The notes under the pieces: model-generated
Told to the model about the DNA's origin: nothing
Databases searched by the model: none
What the model saw: the letters and a program-made list of their open reading frames with translations, nothing else
Part shown: positions 51,401 to 56,000 of the stretch, in pieces
How positions within the stretch are numbered: the stretch's first letter is position 1
Layout: each line of letters begins with the position of its first letter
Assembly (NCBI GenBank): GCA_963575745.1
Contig: CAUYUJ010019263.1
Coordinates: 101,501-157,500, forward strand
Direction: 5' to 3'
Source: Prorocentrum cordatum
Taxonomy: Eukaryota; Sar; Dinophyceae; Prorocentrales; Prorocentraceae
DNA: 56,000 nt
Made by a program: the position numbers and the translations under genes

Positions 51401-52130
51401 GCTCCACCGAAGGCCCCAGTGGGGGTGTTCGCATGCGGTTCCCCCACCCAGGGCAGCGTTTCGTAGCCCCATAGGGAGCTCCACCGAAGGCCCCAGTGGG
51501 GGTGTTCGCATGCGGTTCCCCCACCCAGGGCAGCGTTTCGTGGCCCCATAGGGAGCTCCACCGAAGGCCCCAGTGGGGGTGTTCGCATGCGGTTCCCCCA
51601 CCCAGGGCAGCGTTTCGTAGCCCCATAGGGAGCTCCACCGAAGGCCCCAGTGGGGGTGTTCGCATGCGGTTCCCCCACCCAGGGCAGCGTTTCGTGGCCC
51701 CATAGGGAGCTCCACCGAAGGCCCCAGTGGGGGTGTTCGCATGCGGTTCCCCCACCCAGGGCAGCGTTTCGTAGCCCCATAGGGAGCTCCACCGAAGGCC
51801 CCAGTGGGGGTGTTCGCATGCGGTTCCCCCACCCAGGGCAGCGTTTCGTGGCCCCATAGGGAGCTCCACCGAAGGCCCCAGTGGGGGTGTTCGCATGCGG
51901 TTCCCCCACCCAGGGCAGCGTTTCGTGGCCCCATAGGGAGCTCCACCGAAGGCCCCAGTGGGGGTGTTCGCATGCGGTTCCCCCACCCAGGGCAGCGTTT
52001 CGTGGCCCCATAGGGAGCTCCACCGAAGGCCCCAGTGGGGGTGTTCGCATGCGGTTCCCCCACCCAGGGCAGCGTTTCGTGGCCCCATAGGGAGCTCCAC
52101 CGAAGGCCCCAGTGGGGTGTTCGCATGCGT
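48455..52130. repeat. 77-bp satellite, about 40 units in three blocks
   Basis: The unit contains CAGCGTTTCGTAGCCCCATA, GGGAGCTCCACCGAAGGCCC and GTGGGGGTGTCCACATGCGG. Blocks lie at about 48590-49640, 49875-50865 and 51035-52130. Each is preceded by the same lead-in (CCATCCTGTGGTGTTGGGTC, then CTCC words), and blocks 1 and 2 end in the same CTCCACTACCCA..GTAGCGCCGCCG word. Block 3 uses TTCGCATGC in place of TCCACATGC in every unit, and its GTAGCCC/GTGGCCC variants alternate in part as 154-bp dimers. The minus strand has no stop in any phase across a block, producing frames up to 903 codons; these are almost certainly not genes. Confidence 0.95.
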
Positions 52131-52131
52131 T

Positions 52132-52356
<225 letters not shown>

Positions 52357-52689
52357 TCACACATTGTTCGTGTTCGCCTTCCTCGCCGCCTTCCTCTTTC
52401 TGAAGTGCCAGCCGGCCCGGCCCACTACAGGGGGGCGCAAAAATGGGGGCGGGGGATGCGACGAGCGTGAAGATCGGCCTGCGCGCTCCCCGGGCGCGAG
52501 GGGCTCAACGCGAGGACGGGGGGGAGCACCATCGGGTGCGCCTAAGAGGGGGAGCAGCGCATCATGGCCACGAAATGGGGCGGGGAGGGCAGGGGACGTA
52601 AAGAAAGGATAAAAATGAGAAAACGAATAATCCACCAGCCCTTTAGGGCGTAGGTGGTCTAGGGTGTTTTGTCTTCCATCTGCCCCTCA
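52357..52689. other. No gene seen
   Basis: Unique GC-rich sequence. Confidence 0.5.
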
Positions 52690-53146
52690 TCCCCTTCGGG
52701 GAGGGGTTGGCCCCTCCCCCTACCTCCTCCCCTGGACCTGGACGGGGGGTCCACCAAGGGGTTGGAGCGTCCAAGATGATCAAAGATGGCTCCAAGAGCG
52801 CCTCGGAGAGCCCATGGCTCAAGGTATCCTCAGATGTCTCAAGATGGCTCCCAAGATGCTCCAAGAGGCCCCAGGACCGCTCCAAGACGGCTCCAAGTGG
52901 CCAAAGAGCTCCCCAAGGAGGCCCCGAAGAGGCCAAAGTCCTTCCAAAACCTAAGGGACTCCAAGATGGCCCCCAAAGCGCACCTGAAGCCCCCAATCCA
53001 ATAGCGCCCCAAGAGGGCCCCAAGAGGCGCCCAGACGGCCCCAAGAGGCCTCCAAGAGGCTCCCAAGAGACCCCCAAGAGGCCTCAAGAGGATGCCCGAG
53101 GCAATCGAGACGCTCAAAGAAGGCCCTGGGCTCGCCAAGATGCCCC
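52690..53146 (+). repeat. Dispersed repeat R2, copy 3
   Basis: CCTGGACCTGGACGGGGGGT, GGTTGGAGCGTCCAAGATG, then the CCAAGA series, ending GCCCTGGGCTCGCCAAGATG as copy 1 ends GCCCTGGGCCCGCCAAAATG. Confidence 0.8.
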
Positions 53147-53360
53147 GTCTCCTCCTCCTCCTCCTCCTCTCCTCCTCCTCCTCCTCCTCCTCCACGTCCT
53201 CCTCCTCCTCCTCCTCCTCCTCCTCCTCCACGTCCTCCTCCTCCTCCCCCTCCTCCTCCTCCTCCTCCTCCTCCTCCTCCTTGTCCACTGTCTCTTCCTC
53301 CTTCCTCCTCTTCGCCCTCCTCCTCCTTCTCCTCCTCCTTCTCCCTCCACCATCCTCCCC
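53147..53360. repeat. (CTC)n array
   Basis: CTC with three CCACGTCCT interruptions. Confidence 0.9.
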
Positions 53361-53363
53361 CTC

Positions 53364-53475
53364 TCGGGTTATCGGACGGCTTCCCCAGCCAATTGTTCTT
53401 CTGCAAGCTCCCCCACTTCCCTGATCACCTCTGGATGGGCTGGTGGGGATATTTTTTTTTCGGTCGCGGCCGCGC
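53364..53475 (+). repeat. Dispersed repeat R3, copy 3
   Basis: GGATGGGCTGGTGGGGATAT and TTTTCGGTCGCGGCCGCG match the right end of copy 2 at 10719-10752. Confidence 0.6.
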
Positions 53476-55407
53476 GACAACGGTCAGGCGGCGAGAGGCA
53501 AAGTCCGGGGCAGGCGGCACGATGCGAATTTGCGAACCCAGCCGCCATGTCGGCAAGCCAGTTCGCACCTGCAAGACACGCTCGCAGCTGCACATGCACA
53601 GAACAAAATAAACTAAATTCACTAGCAAACGCACATAGGCGCAGCAGCGTGACCGAAGTGAACTGTCCCCACCCACACTGTGCAGGGAATCCCTGGCGCC
53701 ACTAGCCTACCCCCTCGAGGTAGGGATAGATGGGGGGTAGGCCCGACCGGCCAAGGCTGTCCCAGTGGGGATGGGGATAGGCTAGGCGATGCTGAGCTAC
53801 GTGCAGGTGAGCGTTTCATAATTCGGCGTTTCGACATTGGGCGGAAGGGTGGGGGGAGGGGGGGGGGTCTGGCCCTGGACCTCTGCTTAGTGCCACTGTT
53901 CGCAAGAGCGCTGCCTCTGGGGGAGACTCCACCCGCTCGAAACAGGCGCCAAAACAACAGCCAAGATCTACTCCATGGGGGGGGGGGGAGGGCGGGCTTT
54001 GGGGTCCGCGCCGACCGGCAAAACGATGAATAAAAAACGATCACCAGGAACATCCGAGACGCGGTGCTTCACCCGACTGCTTCCGAGACGACCGTGCGCA
54101 GCGCGTCCCGGCGCGGGCGACTGCGAGAAGCCTGCGCAGGCGGCAGCGAGGAGCCACTGCCGGGCCGCCGCAGGCGAGGCGATCAGACCTCCCGGCGCGC
54201 ACCTCTGGCCCCGGACTGCCGGCGGAGCTGTGTCCTCGTCTCGCTCTGCCTGGGCCCAGGGGTCGGGGGGCGGCAAAGAGGTGGGTGATGACTTAGGGGG
54301 GGGGGGCGGATATCATGGCGGTGGCATCATGACATTTCCCCAGATTTCATGGCGCCGCTTCTTATTTCATCACGTCCCTGGCTCCCCCCCTGGGCCGCGC
54401 ACATGCCGCGGGCCACGATTTGCACCCCCCCCTCTTGGACGCTCCCCTCCTGGCCGCCCCCGAAGGGAAGGCTTGTCGGCACCTGGCAGAGCCTTCTCCC
54501 TGCGAAGCCGGCGCCGTTCTCGCCGCCGCGCGAAGCGTCTCGTGCTCCCGCCTGGAAGCGCACCTCCCTCGGAAGCACTGCGGCGTTTTGACACTCACGC
54601 GCGCGAGCTTCGCTCTCTCGCACACCTGCGCCCACGGGCGAAGGCACTGCGCGCGCGCCGCCGGGCGCTACCAGATCCAGCTGCCGATGACAAGCCGCAT
54701 GGGGCATCGGCTCGTGCGGAGACGCTGCGCGGGCAACGGAAATGCTCGGCGCACTCGCCGCGCGCCGTCCGCACTCCTCTGGGACTCCCCAGAGCTGCGC
54801 GGAATTTCTCGCAGCGGAGGCCGCGCGAAAAACAACATCGCGCGCGGTGCTTTGTCTGATAACCGTCGCGCGACTGGCGGCTCTCGCGGGCTGTATTTGT
54901 CGTGCGCAGATTTCTCGGAATGCACATTCGCATTCTAGAGATTTGCTCAAAACTTAAGAATAATATCTGAATATGGACTTATTCAACAATTCAATGTTCA
55001 AGAAGCGTTATCGGCATAACAATCTCCTGAGGTTCAGGGCGCCCGCGGACGCGCGAACTCATGGCCGGCATTCTTGTGCGACAATTCGAGCCTTGCGCCA
55101 GTTCTCACTCGACTGGTGGTCAAACAGATGGGCTGCTCGCCTTCGCCGCCCGGTGCGCGCGAACGCGGCGCCCGCACGGGGGGCGGAACTCATGGCCCCA
55201 CGTGCCTTCCCTGGCGCCCCCTGCTAGGGGCCGGCAGGCATGGGCCTACACACATCGCTCCGAGGAAGCGATCTGTGCATCTCCCCCCCCCCCGGAGAAT
55301 CGAAGTCTCGGGACCACACGAGGCGGTGGGCATGGATATCTTTTGGGTCACCCCGGGGGGCCCGAGCATATCCATGTCGGCCGCCTCGTGGGGGCCACCG
55401 CCTGTGC
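53476..55407. other. GC-rich region, no supported gene
   Basis: A 294-codon plus-strand frame (53975-54859) and a 207-codon minus-strand frame (54327-54950) overlap. Both are Arg/Pro/Ala-rich with no motif, as expected by chance at this composition. 54945-55030 is a short AT-rich island (AACTTAAGAATAATATCTGA). CTACCCCCTCGAGGTAG (53708-53724) is a small palindrome. Confidence 0.4.
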
Positions 55408-55680
55408 CCCTCCTCCTCCTCCTCCTCCTCCTCCTCCTCCTCCTCCTCGTCCTCCTTCTCGTCCTCCCCCTCCTCCTTGCGTCCCCCCTCCTTCTCCTCC
55501 TCGTCCTCCTCATCCTCCTCCTTCGTCCTCCTCTGTCCTCAACCTTCTTATCCTTCTCCCTGTCCTCCTCCTCCTTCTCCTCCTCCCTACCCCGCCCCCT
55601 CCTCCACCTGCATCCTCCCTCTCCTCCCTCCTGCCCGTGCCACCAATCCCCCACTCTCCCCCGCCCGCTCCCCTCCACCC
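55408..55680. repeat. (CTC)n array and CCT-rich tail
   Basis: CTC triplets at 55408-55450, then degenerate CCT/CTC sequence. Confidence 0.85.
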
Positions 55681-55869
55681 CGGCCTCCCCCTCCCCTCTG
55701 CCCTACCCCTCGTCTCCCCTCGGTCGCGCCTCCTCAGCAAGCCTCCCGCAGAGGATCCTGAGCCTGGAGCCCCCTCCCACCCCACCCCACAAGAACGAGC
55801 AACAACGAACAAAGACTACAGTCATCGTTCTACCATTATAGAGGCCTAGACAGATGGGGTCCGAATAGA
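55681..55869. other. Spacer
   Basis: Pyrimidine-rich then unique sequence, no gene. Confidence 0.45.
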
Positions 55870-56000
55870 TGGAGGTCGAAGATCGCGACGCATCGCCGGT
55901 ATATCGGCGATGCATCGGCGATGTATCCTCGACGCATCGGTAATGTCGACGTGAATCAAATCGATCTCCACATCGAGCCGCATCGGCGATGCATCGGCGA
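55870..56000. repeat. GCATCGGCGAT tandem repeat, cut by window end
   Basis: Words GCATCGGCGAT, GACGCATCG and TATCGGCGATG recur about ten times, forming short palindromes around ATCG and GCATGC-like cores. The array continues past the window. Confidence 0.7.

Noticed and set aside
52810-52835. GGCTCAAGGTATC resembling the 3' end of the spliced leader followed by a splice donor
   Set aside because: Only about 12 bases match, and the sequence is one of many GATGGCTC-AAG words in repeat R2.
53975-54950. 294-codon and 207-codon frames on opposite strands
   Set aside because: Arg/Pro/Ala-rich, overlapping, without motifs; expected by chance in DNA this GC-rich.

Overview
This window looks like a repeat-dominated stretch of a dinoflagellate nuclear genome. 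Three signals support this. Two minus-strand copies match 19 of 21 bases of the dinoflagellate trans-spliced leader (DinoSL). There are three decayed LINE-type retrotransposons with dinoflagellate-style domain layouts. The sequence is GC-rich and full of CTC/GAG microsatellites, minisatellites and foldback elements. Species cannot be told from the sequence. I found no convincingly intact host gene, rRNA, tRNA or CRISPR array; domain calls come from reading translations by eye.

Layout. 1-7 kb: GC and CTC tracts, four kinds of small inverted-repeat (MITE-like) element packed into 3.4-4.5 kb, then nested minisatellites (5.5-7.0 kb). 7-9 kb: dispersed repeats and a 148-bp foldback. 9.26-10.06 kb: a leader-tagged retroposed gene copy on the minus strand, broken by one TGA and one frameshift. 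12.4-16.2 kb: a long unassigned coding region on the minus strand, about 1,200 codons with three same-sense frameshifts. 17.5-24.7 kb: LINE-1 (zinc finger, coiled coil, endonuclease, reverse transcriptase, RNase H, C-terminal cysteine region), minus strand, many frameshifts. 25-30.8 kb: MITE-like element, short tandem repeats, a 103-bp satellite of about 14 units, and long GGA arrays. 31.2-37.4 kb: LINE-3, same domain order, starting with a DinoSL relic and carrying two small elements inside it. 37.5-41 kb: diverged satellite units, a second copy of a 3.9-kb MITE, and a 42-bp minisatellite. 41.8-45.2 kb: LINE-2, a different lineage (reverse transcriptase followed by C2H2-type fingers), 5'-truncated. 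It sits between copies of a composite repeat module seen three times between 41 and 47.9 kb. 48.5-52.1 kb: a 77-bp satellite of about 40 units in three blocks, then a (GTC)n array. 52.7-56 kb: dispersed repeats, CTC arrays and a new tandem array cut off by the window end.

How it fits together. The two leader relics show that trans-spliced mRNA was reverse-transcribed and re-inserted here, once as a LINE and once as an ordinary transcript. Both insertions abut a CTC microsatellite at their 5' end. The LINEs are plausible donors of the reverse transcriptase. The MITE-like elements arrived later, since two of them interrupt LINE-3 coding sequence.
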